This document shows, one piece after another, positions 1-7,571 of a stretch of DNA of 45,159 nt. Position 1 is the stretch's first letter, and each line of letters begins with the position of its first letter. Made by a program: the position numbers and the translations under genes. Origin of the DNA: Cypionkella sp. (GTDB lineage: Bacteria; Pseudomonadota; Alphaproteobacteria; Rhodobacterales; Rhodobacteraceae); contig JALOSF010000010.1 of NCBI GenBank assembly GCA_025458525.1, positions 1 to 45,159 of the forward strand, given 5' to 3'. The notes under the pieces were generated by a model, which was given only the letters and a program-made list of their open reading frames with translations, was not told where the DNA came from and searched no databases.

Positions 1-27
1 TTCCAATTGGGCCAATATATCTTTCAT
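1..27 (-). CDS. pccB: Partial CDS, N-terminal 9 codons; probable propionyl-CoA carboxylase beta subunit
   Basis: Only the start of this minus-strand gene is in the window. The ATG is at 27-25 and the peptide reads MKDILAQLE before the edge. A GGGGGGAGG Shine-Dalgarno run lies about 8 nt upstream. From memory, carboxyltransferase (PccB) proteins of Rhodobacteraceae begin with very similar residues (MKDIL-x-x-LE). Nine residues are too few for certainty. A ScfR/PccR-like operator upstream (110-155) and a PccR-family regulator elsewhere in the window support the guess. If correct, the product is the biotin-dependent carboxyltransferase subunit that converts propionyl-CoA to methylmalonyl-CoA. 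Confidence 0.4.
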
Positions 28-109
28 GGCAGCGCCTCCCCCCGTGAGATCCCGCAAAGATGTGCCGCAGAATAGGCAGCAATGCAGGTGCAGCAAAGGA
101 GATTCCCGA

Positions 110-155
110 ATATTTGCATAATTATCGCCAAGATGATGATGCAAAATGCAAATAT
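110..155 (-). promoter_or_regulatory. Inverted repeat upstream of probable pccB, TTTGCAAA-like operator
   Basis: Perfect 10-bp arms ATATTTGCAT (110-119) and ATGCAAATAT (146-155) flank a 26-bp spacer. A further TGCAAA lies at 140-145. The arms centre on TTTGCA/TGCAAA, close to the TTTGCAAA box recalled for PccR/ScfR regulators. The repeat lies about 80-130 nt upstream of the partial gene at 27, in the only gap between it and the tauE-like gene. Binding by a PccR-type protein is inference. Confidence 0.45.
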
Positions 156-179
156 GCGAATTCAGCCGGTGCCTGGCCG

Positions 180-932
180 TCAGCCGAACAGCATCCGGGC
201 CGCCATGATGACCAGAAGCGCAAGCACCAGGTTCTCGAAGACGTGCTGCGGCAATCGGTCGGCAAAACGGTTGCCCGCCCGCATGCCCAGCAGAATGGGT
301 GCAAGGGCCAGAAGGCTTGCCACGGCGATTTCGGGTGTAAAGAGGCGCAGCGCCACCAGCGAGACGATATGCACGACCGAAAACACCAAAAACAGCAAGG
401 CCACAGTGCCCACAAAGGACGGGCGCGGCAGCTTTACCGAATTGAGAAAGCCAAGCGTCGCGGGCGCCGAAAGCCCGGTCGCCCCTTGCAAGACACCGGC
501 CACCGCGCCTGCCGGCAGCGCCACCCTGTTGGCAAGACCGGGGGACAGGGCCCAGCTTGGCTTGGCCAGCCGGAACACGACATAAAGCAGGATGGCACAG
601 GCCACGAGCAGGTCCAGCCCGCGCGTGGACAGGCTGGTCAAGACCGCGGTCCCGATCAGCACGCCAAGCCCGCCGCCGATCAGATAGGGCAAAAGGAAGC
701 CGCGCGCGGGCAAGGCTGCGCGAAACTTTACCGACTGGCCGATATTGGTCAGCGCATTCGGCACCAGCATGATCATCACGGCGGTCGGCAAATCCACGAT
801 GGCGGCCATGACCGGAATGGCCACGATCGGCGCCCCGGCGCCGGTGACGCCCTTGACCACACCGCCCAGAAACAGGCTCAGCACGACAAGGGCAATCTGG
901 GCAAAGGTCAGGTCGGACAGGATTTCCGGCAT
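180..932 (-). CDS. TauE/SafE family membrane permease (putative anion/sulfite exporter)
   Basis: A 250-residue, very hydrophobic protein with about eight membrane segments. The early glycine-rich stretch GGVVKGVTGAGAP and a second one (GVLQGATGLSAP) near the middle are the duplicated TauE/SafE signature. The family exports sulfite, sulfoacetate or other small organic anions across the inner membrane. I chose the ATG at 932 because longer in-frame starts run into the aldehyde dehydrogenase gene; it begins one base after that gene's TGA. It is the last gene of the tct/aldehyde dehydrogenase unit. An exporter at the end of a catabolic operon suggests removal of an anion released by the pathway, but the substrate is not visible. 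Confidence 0.85.
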   Translation of the reverse strand: MPEILSDLTFAQIALVVLSLFLGGVVKGVTGAGAPIVAIPVMAAIVDLPTAVMIMLVPNALTNIGQSVKFRAALPARGFLLPYLIGGGLGVLIGTAVLTSLSTRGLDLLVACAILLYVVFRLAKPSWALSPGLANRVALPAGAVAGVLQGATGLSAPATLGFLNSVKLPRPSFVGTVALLFLVFSVVHIVSLVALRLFTPEIAVASLLALAPILLGMRAGNRFADRLPQHVFENLVLALLVIMAARMLFG

Positions 933-933
933 G

Positions 934-2370
934 TCAGGCGCCCAAGCCCCCGATGCAGACATATTTGGTTTCGAGATAATCCTCGACCCCTTCGCGGCCG
1001 CCCTCGCGCCCGCTGCCCGATTCCTTGACCCCACCAAAAGGCGCGACTTCGGTCGTCACGACGCCCTCGTTCACGCCAACGATCCCGCAGTCGAGCGCTT
1101 GCGACATGCGAAAGGCGCGGCCAAGATCGCGCGTATAGACATATCCGGCCAGCCCTGCGCGCACGTCATTGGCGCGGGCCACCACCTCGGCCTCGGTTGC
1201 AAAGCGCATCACGGGGGCGACGGGGCCGAAAATCTCGTGCCGCGCGCAAAGCATCGTGTCCGTGACATCCGACAGCACGGTCGGCGCGAAGAAATGACCC
1301 GGCCGATCAAGCGCCGCGCCGCCCGTCAGCACCGTTGCACCATGCGCGCGGGCATCCTGCACACAGGCCGCCACCTTTTCCACGGCGGCGCGGTCGATCA
1401 GCGGGCCGATCTCCACGCCCGGCGCGGTGCCGGGGCCAAGGCGCAGCGCCTGCACCGCCGCCACGAAACGGCTCAGGAAGGCGTCATGGATGCCGTCTTG
1501 CACATAGATGCGATTGGCGCAGACACAGGTCTGTCCCGCATTGCGGAACTTGGCAGCGATGGCACCGGCAACGGCCGATTCCAGATCGGCATCGTCGAAC
1601 ACGATAAAGGGCGCATTGCCACCCAGTTCCATCGACAGCTTCTTCACCGTCGCCGCCGATTGCGCGATCAGGATTTTTCCAACCGCCGTTGACCCGGTAA
1701 AGGTGATCTTGCGCACATCCTCATGCGCCATGAGCGCACCGCCAAGAGTGGCACCATCCCCGGTCAGGATGTTGACGACCCCCGGGGGCAGGCCCGCCGC
1801 GTCGCACAGCGCGCCCCAGGCCAGACCGGAAAACGGGGTTTGCGGCGCCGGTTTGGCGATGACGGTGCAGCCCGCCGCAAGGGCTGGTGCGATCTTGCGC
1901 GCCAGCATCGAGGAGGGAAAATTCCACGGGGTGATGGCCGCGACAACCCCGACCGGCTGGCGCAGGGTCATCAGGTGCCGCCCGCGCCAGGCCGAGGCGA
2001 TCCCCTCGCCCGCGATGCGGCGCGCCTCCTCGGCATACCAGCGGACATAGGCCGCGCTCATGCCGATTTCGGCCTTGGCCTCGTCCAGGGGTTTGCCCTG
2101 CTCCTCGGTCACAAGCGCGGCCAGATCCTTGGCATGGCGCTGAATCTGGCCGTGCAACGCCCAGAGCAGATCGGCCCGTTCCAGCGCCAGAAGATCGCGG
2201 AACGGGCCAAAGGCGGCCCGGGCGGCGGTGATGGCGCGATGCGCGTCGTCAACGGTGCTGTCGGGCACATGGCCGATCACCTCTCCGGTGGCCGGATTGG
2301 TAACGGGCGTGCAGCCGCCCTGCGACGCCGGCACCCATGTGCCGGCGATGTAGTTCAGATGGTGTTTCAT
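934..2370 (-). CDS. NAD(P)-dependent aldehyde dehydrogenase, succinate-semialdehyde dehydrogenase-like
   Basis: A 478-residue ALDH-superfamily enzyme of normal length. Visible motifs are the cofactor-binding TPWNFP (148-153), FTGSTAVGK (224-232), the general base Glu248 in MELGGN and the catalytic Cys282 in GQTCVCANR. The MELGGNAPFIVFDDADLE stretch is typical of the GabD (succinate semialdehyde) branch. That branch also includes alpha-ketoglutarate semialdehyde and aromatic aldehyde dehydrogenases, so the substrate is not fixed. It lies 11 bp downstream of tctA and 1 bp upstream of the tauE-like gene. It therefore probably oxidises an aldehyde made from the compound imported by TctABC. A GABA role is less likely, since gabT lies about 39 kb away in another unit. 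Confidence 0.88.
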   Translation of the reverse strand: MKHHLNYIAGTWVPASQGGCTPVTNPATGEVIGHVPDSTVDDAHRAITAARAAFGPFRDLLALERADLLWALHGQIQRHAKDLAALVTEEQGKPLDEAKAEIGMSAAYVRWYAEEARRIAGEGIASAWRGRHLMTLRQPVGVVAAITPWNFPSSMLARKIAPALAAGCTVIAKPAPQTPFSGLAWGALCDAAGLPPGVVNILTGDGATLGGALMAHEDVRKITFTGSTAVGKILIAQSAATVKKLSMELGGNAPFIVFDDADLESAVAGAIAAKFRNAGQTCVCANRIYVQDGIHDAFLSRFVAAVQALRLGPGTAPGVEIGPLIDRAAVEKVAACVQDARAHGATVLTGGAALDRPGHFFAPTVLSDVTDTMLCARHEIFGPVAPVMRFATEAEVVARANDVRAGLAGYVYTRDLGRAFRMSQALDCGIVGVNEGVVTTEVAPFGGVKESGSGREGGREGVEDYLETKYVCIGGLGA

Positions 2371-2381
2371 GACGGGCCTTG

Positions 2382-3911
2382 TCAGTGCTGCGCTGTGTCA
2401 GCGGTCAGGGTGCGCTGTGCCCGGGCGGTCCGGATTTTCCGGACCTGCATGAACACGATGGTCGCCGCGAGCAGAAAGAAGATCAATCCGCTGATCGGGC
2501 GGGTCAGGAACACCGTGACATCCATGTTGTTTGCGATCAGGGCGTTGCGGAAGTTCTTTTCAAGGATCGGCCCAAGCACGATGCCAAGAACCACGGCCGC
2601 CACCGGAAAGCCATTGGTCATCATCAGAAACCCGATGAAACCGAACACGCCCAACAAGAGGATGTCGAAGGCCGAATAGCTGACCGCATAGGCGGCGGTC
2701 GCGGCAACCACCACGACGACGGGCACGATCAGATGATAGGGCACCTTCAGGATCTTCGCAGCAAGGCGCCGCAAGGGCAGGAAGGTCGCCACCATCGCGA
2801 TATTCGCAAGGATCATCATCAACACGATCGCCACGAACAGGCCCGAATGATCGCGCAGGAAGAACGGCCCCGGCTCGACACCCTGGATCATCATCGCGCC
2901 GATCAGGATGGCCGTGACAGGATCGCCCGGTATCCCGAGGGTCAGCAAAGGGATCATCGCGCCCCCGATCACGGCATTGTTCGATGTCTCGCAAGCGATC
3001 AGGCCCCTTGCCTCGCCCTTGCCGAATTGCTCGCCCGGCTGTTTCGACCGCATGGCATCGCCATAGGCGATCCAAGAGGCGATCGCCGGCCCTGTGCCGG
3101 GCAAAAGGCCGATGAATGTGCCGATCAGCCCCGATTTCAGCACCGTCCAGCGGTGCCGGACATGCAGGCCGATCACCGACAGGATCGACCCGCCGCTGTC
3201 CACCGGCAGCGCGTCAACGGCCGTGGTCCTGCGGCGCGACTGAACCAGCATCTCGGAGATCGCGAACAGCCCGATCAGCGCGGGTATGATCGCGATCCCG
3301 CCCAGAAGCTCTGGCATGCCAAAGGTAAAACGCGGCACGCCAGAGGTGCCGTCGATGCCCACGGTCGAGACGAGGATGCCAAAAAACGCCGCCGCAAGCC
3401 CCTTGATCAGCGAGCCCTGCGAGATGCCCGCGACACACAGGATGCCGACAACCGCAAGCGCGAAATATTCAACCGATGTGAAGGTAAGCGCCATCCGGGC
3501 CATCACGGGTGCCACGGTAAGCAAAAGCAGCACCGAGATCGCAACCCCGATGAAGGACGAGATCACCGCGATGGTCAAAGCCTCGTTCGCCCGACCGGCG
3601 CGCGCCATCGGATAGCCTTCGAGCGTTGTCGCGGCATTGCCCGGTGTGCCGGGCGTGTTGATCAGGATCGCGGGGATCGAGCCGGAAAAATAGCCCGAAA
3701 CATAGACCCCCAGCAGCAGCGCAAGCGAGGCATGGATGCCCATGCTGTAGGTGATGGGCAGGATCAGGGCGATGGCGGCGGGGGCGGTCAGCCCGGGCGT
3801 CGCGCCAAAGACCAGGCCAACCAGCGATCCGAACACGATCAGCACATAGATCCAGGGGTCGCTCAGAACGGCAAACCCTTCGGACAGGGAGGCGAGTGTG
3901 ATTACATCCAT
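2382..3911 (-). CDS. tctA: Tripartite tricarboxylate transporter, large permease TctA
   Basis: About 509 residues with 11-12 hydrophobic segments. The N-terminal glycine-rich region (GLVFGATPGLTAPAAIA) and the second one (IGTFIGLLPGTGPAIASW) are hallmark TctA repeats. It is the large, ion-coupled membrane subunit of a TTT importer and works with TctB and the periplasmic TctC. I chose the ATG at 3911 (MDVITLASLSEG) because the longer frame would run deep into tctB; the two genes overlap by 10 bp (3902-3911), which suggests coupled translation. TTT systems carry citrate, other carboxylates, aromatic acids and more. The neighbouring aldehyde dehydrogenase suggests the substrate is catabolised. 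Confidence 0.93.
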   Translation of the reverse strand: MDVITLASLSEGFAVLSDPWIYVLIVFGSLVGLVFGATPGLTAPAAIALILPITYSMGIHASLALLLGVYVSGYFSGSIPAILINTPGTPGNAATTLEGYPMARAGRANEALTIAVISSFIGVAISVLLLLTVAPVMARMALTFTSVEYFALAVVGILCVAGISQGSLIKGLAAAFFGILVSTVGIDGTSGVPRFTFGMPELLGGIAIIPALIGLFAISEMLVQSRRRTTAVDALPVDSGGSILSVIGLHVRHRWTVLKSGLIGTFIGLLPGTGPAIASWIAYGDAMRSKQPGEQFGKGEARGLIACETSNNAVIGGAMIPLLTLGIPGDPVTAILIGAMMIQGVEPGPFFLRDHSGLFVAIVLMMILANIAMVATFLPLRRLAAKILKVPYHLIVPVVVVVAATAAYAVSYSAFDILLLGVFGFIGFLMMTNGFPVAAVVLGIVLGPILEKNFRNALIANNMDVTVFLTRPISGLIFFLLAATIVFMQVRKIRTARAQRTLTADTAQH

Positions 3912-4360
3912 GTTGGCAAGAACACCTTGAACAGTTGGACGAAAAAGCCCCAGACCCCCAGCATGGTCACAACCGGCGTGATAATCAGTTGTGGCCAGCT
4001 GCGACATCCCATCAACAGCTTGCAGGCGGGGACAAAGACCAGGATCAGCAGGCGGAAATCGACATGTTCAAAGGCGAGGAAAAACGCGATGAACAGGATC
4101 AGGATGCTGAACTGACGGCTGTCGATGGGCAGCCCGATCGCCTTTTGCGGCACCAAGAGCCCCTTGATCGTCAGGAATACCCCGCACAGCAGCAGTCCGA
4201 TGGTGCAGATCAGCGGCACGGTGTTGGGCGGCAGGGTCCGCTGCTGCGGCCCCTGGGCGATGCCGGTCGCGGCGATGGTCGCCGCGACACCCAAACCGAC
4301 AAGCACGAGGCCGATCACCACATCCTCGCGCAGGAGGGTCGATTTGCCCTGCGCGGTCAT
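3902..4360 (-). CDS. tctB: Tripartite tricarboxylate transporter, small permease TctB
   Basis: A 152-residue protein with four hydrophobic segments, the normal size and topology for TctB. After a short cytoplasmic N-terminus come segments at about 13-31, 49-68, 83-104 and 120-145. It is the poorly conserved small membrane subunit that pairs with TctA. It is identified more by position and topology than by sequence. Its ATG overlaps the tctC TGA in an ATGA (4357-4360), and its end overlaps the tctA start, so the three genes form one translationally coupled tctCBA block. Confidence 0.88.
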   Translation of the reverse strand: MTAQGKSTLLREDVVIGLVLVGLGVAATIAATGIAQGPQQRTLPPNTVPLICTIGLLLCGVFLTIKGLLVPQKAIGLPIDSRQFSILILFIAFFLAFEHVDFRLLILVFVPACKLLMGCRSWPQLIITPVVTMLGVWGFFVQLFKVFLPTWM

Positions 4361-5322
4361 TCCTTTTGCATCCCGAGCGCCTGAAGCACCACGGCCACGC
4401 TTTCCGCCTCGGACTTGATCTGCGCGGCGAACTCCACCGGGTTCTGGTAGGCCGGCGTCATATGGAACGTGGCCAGCAATTCCGCGGATTCGGGCGAGGT
4501 CAGGATCTTCTCGATCTCGGCCGACAGCGTGTTGACCGCCTCGGGCGGGGTTCCTGCCGGGGCCACGAAACCAAACCAGACCGGGCGGTCAAAGGGATGC
4601 CCCTGCTCGGCGAAGGTCGGGCTGTCGGGCAAGCGCGACCAGCGTTCGGCAGAGGCGACGCCGATCACCTTGATCGGCTGGGCCGGATCGCCGATCATGC
4701 CGGCGATGTTCGATCCGACGACCGATGCCATCTGCACCTCGCCCGACAGAACCTTGATGATCGCCTCTCCGGCGCTGTCTGCGGTCACATGCTGGGCGGT
4801 TACACCTTTCTCGTTGAAAAAGGCCTCGGCCCCCAGAAACGGCCCGGATCCGACGCCCGGGCTGGACCAGACCATGTTGCCATCCGCCATGGCGGTCAGC
4901 AGATCGTCGATCGTGTTGATCGGGCTCGACTCGGCCACGATAAAGGTCATGGGCGCCTCGACGGCCCGGGCGACGGCCTGCATGCTGTCGATCGTATAGC
5001 CCGACTCGGTCATCAGCGGGCGCGCCGACAGCGAGCTGTCAGACCCCACCACGATGGTATAGCCGTCGGGTGCCGCGGCCATGGCGGCCGCAACGCCGAC
5101 CGCCCCACCCGCGCCGGGCTGGTTGGTCACGACGACCGGCACGCCCAGTGCCGCCGAAAGGGGATCGGCCACCATGCGGCCAATCGCATCGGTCGCGCCG
5201 CCTTGCGCATAGGGAATGATCATGCGGATCGGCTTTTCCGGATAATCGGCCAAGGCCATGCCCGCGACGGTCAGGCTGGCCGCCAGCACCATCGATGCCT
5301 GCAACGCTCGTGTCAAACTCAT
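4357..5322 (-). CDS. tctC: TTT-type periplasmic substrate-binding protein (TctC/Bug family)
   Basis: About 321 residues starting with a Sec signal peptide (MSLTRALQASMVLAASLTVAGMALA, cleavage after ALA). The mature start DYPEKPIRMIIPYAQGGATD is the classic Bug/TctC N-terminus (YPxKPI-R-IIP-x-x-x-GG-x-x-D). NQPGAGGAVG near residues 70-80 is the second family signature; these loops clamp a carboxylate group. I chose the ATG at 5322 because it starts the signal peptide and has GGGAGG 7 nt upstream. It is the first gene of the unit, 223 bp from the divergent lysR gene. Bug proteins bind carboxylated ligands, so an organic or aromatic acid is expected. Confidence 0.92.
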   Translation of the reverse strand: MSLTRALQASMVLAASLTVAGMALADYPEKPIRMIIPYAQGGATDAIGRMVADPLSAALGVPVVVTNQPGAGGAVGVAAAMAAAPDGYTIVVGSDSSLSARPLMTESGYTIDSMQAVARAVEAPMTFIVAESSPINTIDDLLTAMADGNMVWSSPGVGSGPFLGAEAFFNEKGVTAQHVTADSAGEAIIKVLSGEVQMASVVGSNIAGMIGDPAQPIKVIGVASAERWSRLPDSPTFAEQGHPFDRPVWFGFVAPAGTPPEAVNTLSAEIEKILTSPESAELLATFHMTPAYQNPVEFAAQIKSEAESVAVVLQALGMQKE

Positions 5323-5475
5323 CGTTATCCCTCCCGGATGTCTTTGCTGTCTTGCATTTCGCCAGAACGCCCCTTCCCCAAATCGCCCTTGTGTCAGGCG
5401 ACCTCCCTTGGTGGAAACGGTCATGCCCTTGTTTAAGACCAACGCTTGACACTAGTAAATTACTTAATTTGACAG

Positions 5476-5500
5476 TTATGATATCCAGAATGTATCAAAC
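5476..5500. promoter_or_regulatory. LysR-type operator between tctC and lysR
   Basis: The dyad TGATA (5479-5483)-N9-TATCA (5493-5497) lies 46 nt upstream of the LysR start and about 155 nt from tctC. It contains the T-N11-A spacing typical of LysR boxes. The wider site, TTATGATAT-N7-GTATCAAAC, nearly repeats at 9846-9870. A TTGACA at 5469-5474 next to it could be a -35 element for lysR, so the dyad would overlap that promoter and allow autoregulation. Confidence 0.6.
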
Positions 5501-5545
5501 ATGAAAAGCCATTGACCCTGTGGTGCCTGGTGGAGGAACTGTCCC

Positions 5546-6448
5546 ATGGAACTGAGACATTTGCGCTATTTCGTCGCCGTCGCCGAGGAGGAGCATATCA
5601 CGCGCGCAGCGGCGCGGCTGTCGATCCAGCAACCGCCCCTGAGCCAGCAGATCAAGTTGCTGGAGCAGGAAATCGGGGTGGAGCTGTTTGACCGCAGCCC
5701 CCGCAAGATCCGGCTCAACTCGGCGGGCAAGGTGTTTCTGAGCGATGCGCGCCGTATTCTGGCGGCGGTGCATGAATCGGTGCAGCGTGTGCGCCAGTTC
5801 GAATTGGGCCGCGAAGGCGCGCTTCTGATCGGAATGACCAGTTCGGCGATGATGCACCCGATGGCGGTGCGCATCCTTGAACAGTTCCGCGCCAGCTATC
5901 CGCTGTTTTCACTTCAGATCGAGGAAGGCGCGAACCACGAAATGATGCGCCAGGTCGAGGAGGAACGGCTGGATTTCGCCTTCGTGCGCACCGATGTGCA
6001 CCGTTACCCGACGCTGACCTGCAAGACGCTGGCGAATGAAAAGATGATCGTGGCGCTGCCCGGCCGGCATCCTTTGGCCACCGATCTGGACAAGCCGCTT
6101 CGGCTTGAGGATCTGCGCACGCTTGACATGCTTGTCTATCGGCACATCGGCGGGGCCGGGATTTGCGAGACGTTGCTCGATACGATGGCCGCGCGCGGCT
6201 TTCGCCCGCGCATCGTGAACGAGACCGAGCGGATGATGTCGGCGATCAACATGGTGGCAGCAGGCTTTGGTGTGGTGGTGGTTCCCAAATCCCTGCGGGC
6301 CTTCAACGTGCCCAATGTGGTTTACCGCGATCTGGATGACGCAGACGGATTTACGGTTCCGCTGAACGTGGCCTATCGCGATCAGGTGCCCACGGAATCA
6401 ATGCGCCGCTTCCTTGCGCATTGCGTGTCGGAAGCGGCGAAGGTCTGA
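5546..6448 (+). CDS. LysR-family transcriptional regulator
   Basis: A 300-residue LTTR of standard length. The N-terminal winged HTH (1-60) has MELRHLRYFVAVAEEEHITRAA and QQPPLSQQIKLLEQEIG, the BenM/CatM-like subgroup that often responds to aromatic or carboxylic acids. The rest is the periplasmic-binding-protein-like effector domain. It is divergent from the tct unit and convergent with the monooxygenase unit, 14 bp from the end of that unit's last gene. The matching dyads at 5479-5497 and 9847-9869 suggest it controls both units. The inducer is unknown. Confidence 0.92.
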   Translation: MELRHLRYFVAVAEEEHITRAAARLSIQQPPLSQQIKLLEQEIGVELFDRSPRKIRLNSAGKVFLSDARRILAAVHESVQRVRQFELGREGALLIGMTSSAMMHPMAVRILEQFRASYPLFSLQIEEGANHEMMRQVEEERLDFAFVRTDVHRYPTLTCKTLANEKMIVALPGRHPLATDLDKPLRLEDLRTLDMLVYRHIGGAGICETLLDTMAARGFRPRIVNETERMMSAINMVAAGFGVVVVPKSLRAFNVPNVVYRDLDDADGFTVPLNVAYRDQVPTESMRRFLAHCVSEAAKV

Positions 6449-6462
6449 CACCGGGCGTTCGG

Positions 6463-7137
6463 CTATCGGACGGCGTGATAGCGGCTGCCGAAGGCGTCAA
6501 AGGCGCGGGCGCGGCCGGTGTTGAACCAGTCGTGGCGCGTCATGCGCTTGCGCCACTCGGTGCTGCGCGCCCGGTCGCGCTCGGGCGAGGTCAGCGCGGC
6601 ATCGGACGACAGGTAATGCAGCGACAACCGCGTATAGGGCACCGGCTCTGCCACCGGCAGCTTGAAGCGACGCACCGCAAGCCACTGCGGGCATTGCAAC
6701 AGCAAGGGCACATGATCCTGGGTCATCCAGGCGTCGAATTCCTCGCAATCGGCCTCGGGCACATTGAACAGCGCGGCAAAGATCACCGGCGCGCCGATCG
6801 CGGCCTCGACATCGCCGTGCCGCCCAAGTTCGGCGCCGATGAAGCGCGTGAAATTGGTCACGTTTTGCAGCATCCAGTTGGTTTCCGCACTGGGGCGCGT
6901 CTTGACCACATCGTATTCCGGGGTTTTCAACGCCGCCGGAGAGGCAAGATCATAGACCACGAGATAGTCGTCATCGCCCCGCGCCTTGTATCGCTGCACG
7001 CCCTGCCAGCCGTCCAGCACCATGCGCACCGGGATATGATCCTCGTGATACCAGGTGTTGAAGCGGTCTTCCCACGCCGCACCCGGGCGCATTTCCGAAA
7101 ACAGGATGGTTGTCCCGATCTTGTCCATCACCGTCAT
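6463..7137 (-). CDS. Tandem dimeric alpha/beta-barrel protein (EthD/ABM-like), function unknown
   Basis: A 224-residue protein with an internal duplication. F26-N-T-W29-x-x-x-D33-H34-I-P36 in the first half recurs as F134-D-A-W137-x-x-x-D141-H142-V-P144 in the second. The WYHEDHIP type of motif resembles EthD-like and other ferredoxin-fold barrels, which usually dimerise; here two units are fused in one chain. Such domains occur as small cofactorless oxygenases, isomerases or accessory proteins in catabolic operons. The ATG at 7137 overlaps the previous TGA (ATGA, 7134-7137), which fixes the start. It is last in a four-gene coupled unit, so it probably acts on a product of the monooxygenase or lyase. 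No family name is claimed with confidence. Confidence 0.75.
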   Translation of the reverse strand: MTVMDKIGTTILFSEMRPGAAWEDRFNTWYHEDHIPVRMVLDGWQGVQRYKARGDDDYLVVYDLASPAALKTPEYDVVKTRPSAETNWMLQNVTNFTRFIGAELGRHGDVEAAIGAPVIFAALFNVPEADCEEFDAWMTQDHVPLLLQCPQWLAVRRFKLPVAEPVPYTRLSLHYLSSDAALTSPERDRARSTEWRKRMTRHDWFNTGRARAFDAFGSRYHAVR

Positions 7138-7571
7138 GCTGTCATCCCTGTCGCTGCGTAGAAATGGGCAAGGGCTGCTTCGGCAACGATCAGGTCTTCC
7201 TGCGCGGTGCCCGAACTGATGCCCACGCCGCCGATGATCTGCCCGCCCACGGTGACGGGCAGGCCGCCGCCGATGATGCTGAAATGCCCGCCGTTGGTGA
7301 CATGTATCCCGAAGGTGGGTTTGCCGGGCTGGCACAGGTCGTTATAGACATGGGTGCCCTTGCGCGCCGTGGCCCCGGTAAAGGCCTTGTCGATGGCGAT
7401 CGAGATCGAGGTGATCTTGCCGCCATCCATCCGTTCGAAATCGACCAGATGGCCGGACTCGTCGCAGACCGCGATGCACATCGGAATGCCCATCTCGGCC
7501 GATTTCTGGCGTGCGCCATCGACCAGCACCCGAGCTTCGGCGCTGGAAATCCTGTTGATCGTCAACATCAC
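7134..7571 (-). CDS. HbpS/GlcG (DUF336) family protein
   Basis: About 145 residues. It shows the family pattern: N-terminal helix LVDGARQKSAEMGIPMCIAV, then GHLVDFERMDG, KAFTGATARKG, and C-terminal GGGLPV...GQIIGGVGISSGTAQED. These single-domain proteins are found as heme-binding HbpS, in glycolate operons (GlcG) and in many degradation clusters (PduO C-terminal-like), with roles often unproven. The longest start is GTG at 7571, whose bases overlap the upstream TGA (GTGA); an ATG at 7568 also overlaps it (TGATG). Both give coupled translation. Beyond membership of the operon, its job is not visible. Confidence 0.85.
   Translation of the reverse strand: MMLTINRISSAEARVLVDGARQKSAEMGIPMCIAVCDESGHLVDFERMDGGKITSISIAIDKAFTGATARKGTHVYNDLCQPGKPTFGIHVTNGGHFSIIGGGLPVTVGGQIIGGVGISSGTAQEDLIVAEAALAHFYAATGMTA

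Noticed and set aside
934-2370. Naming the aldehyde dehydrogenase gabD
   Set aside because: gabT is about 39 kb away in its own unit, and this gene is embedded in a tct/tauE operon. Family motifs alone do not fix the substrate.
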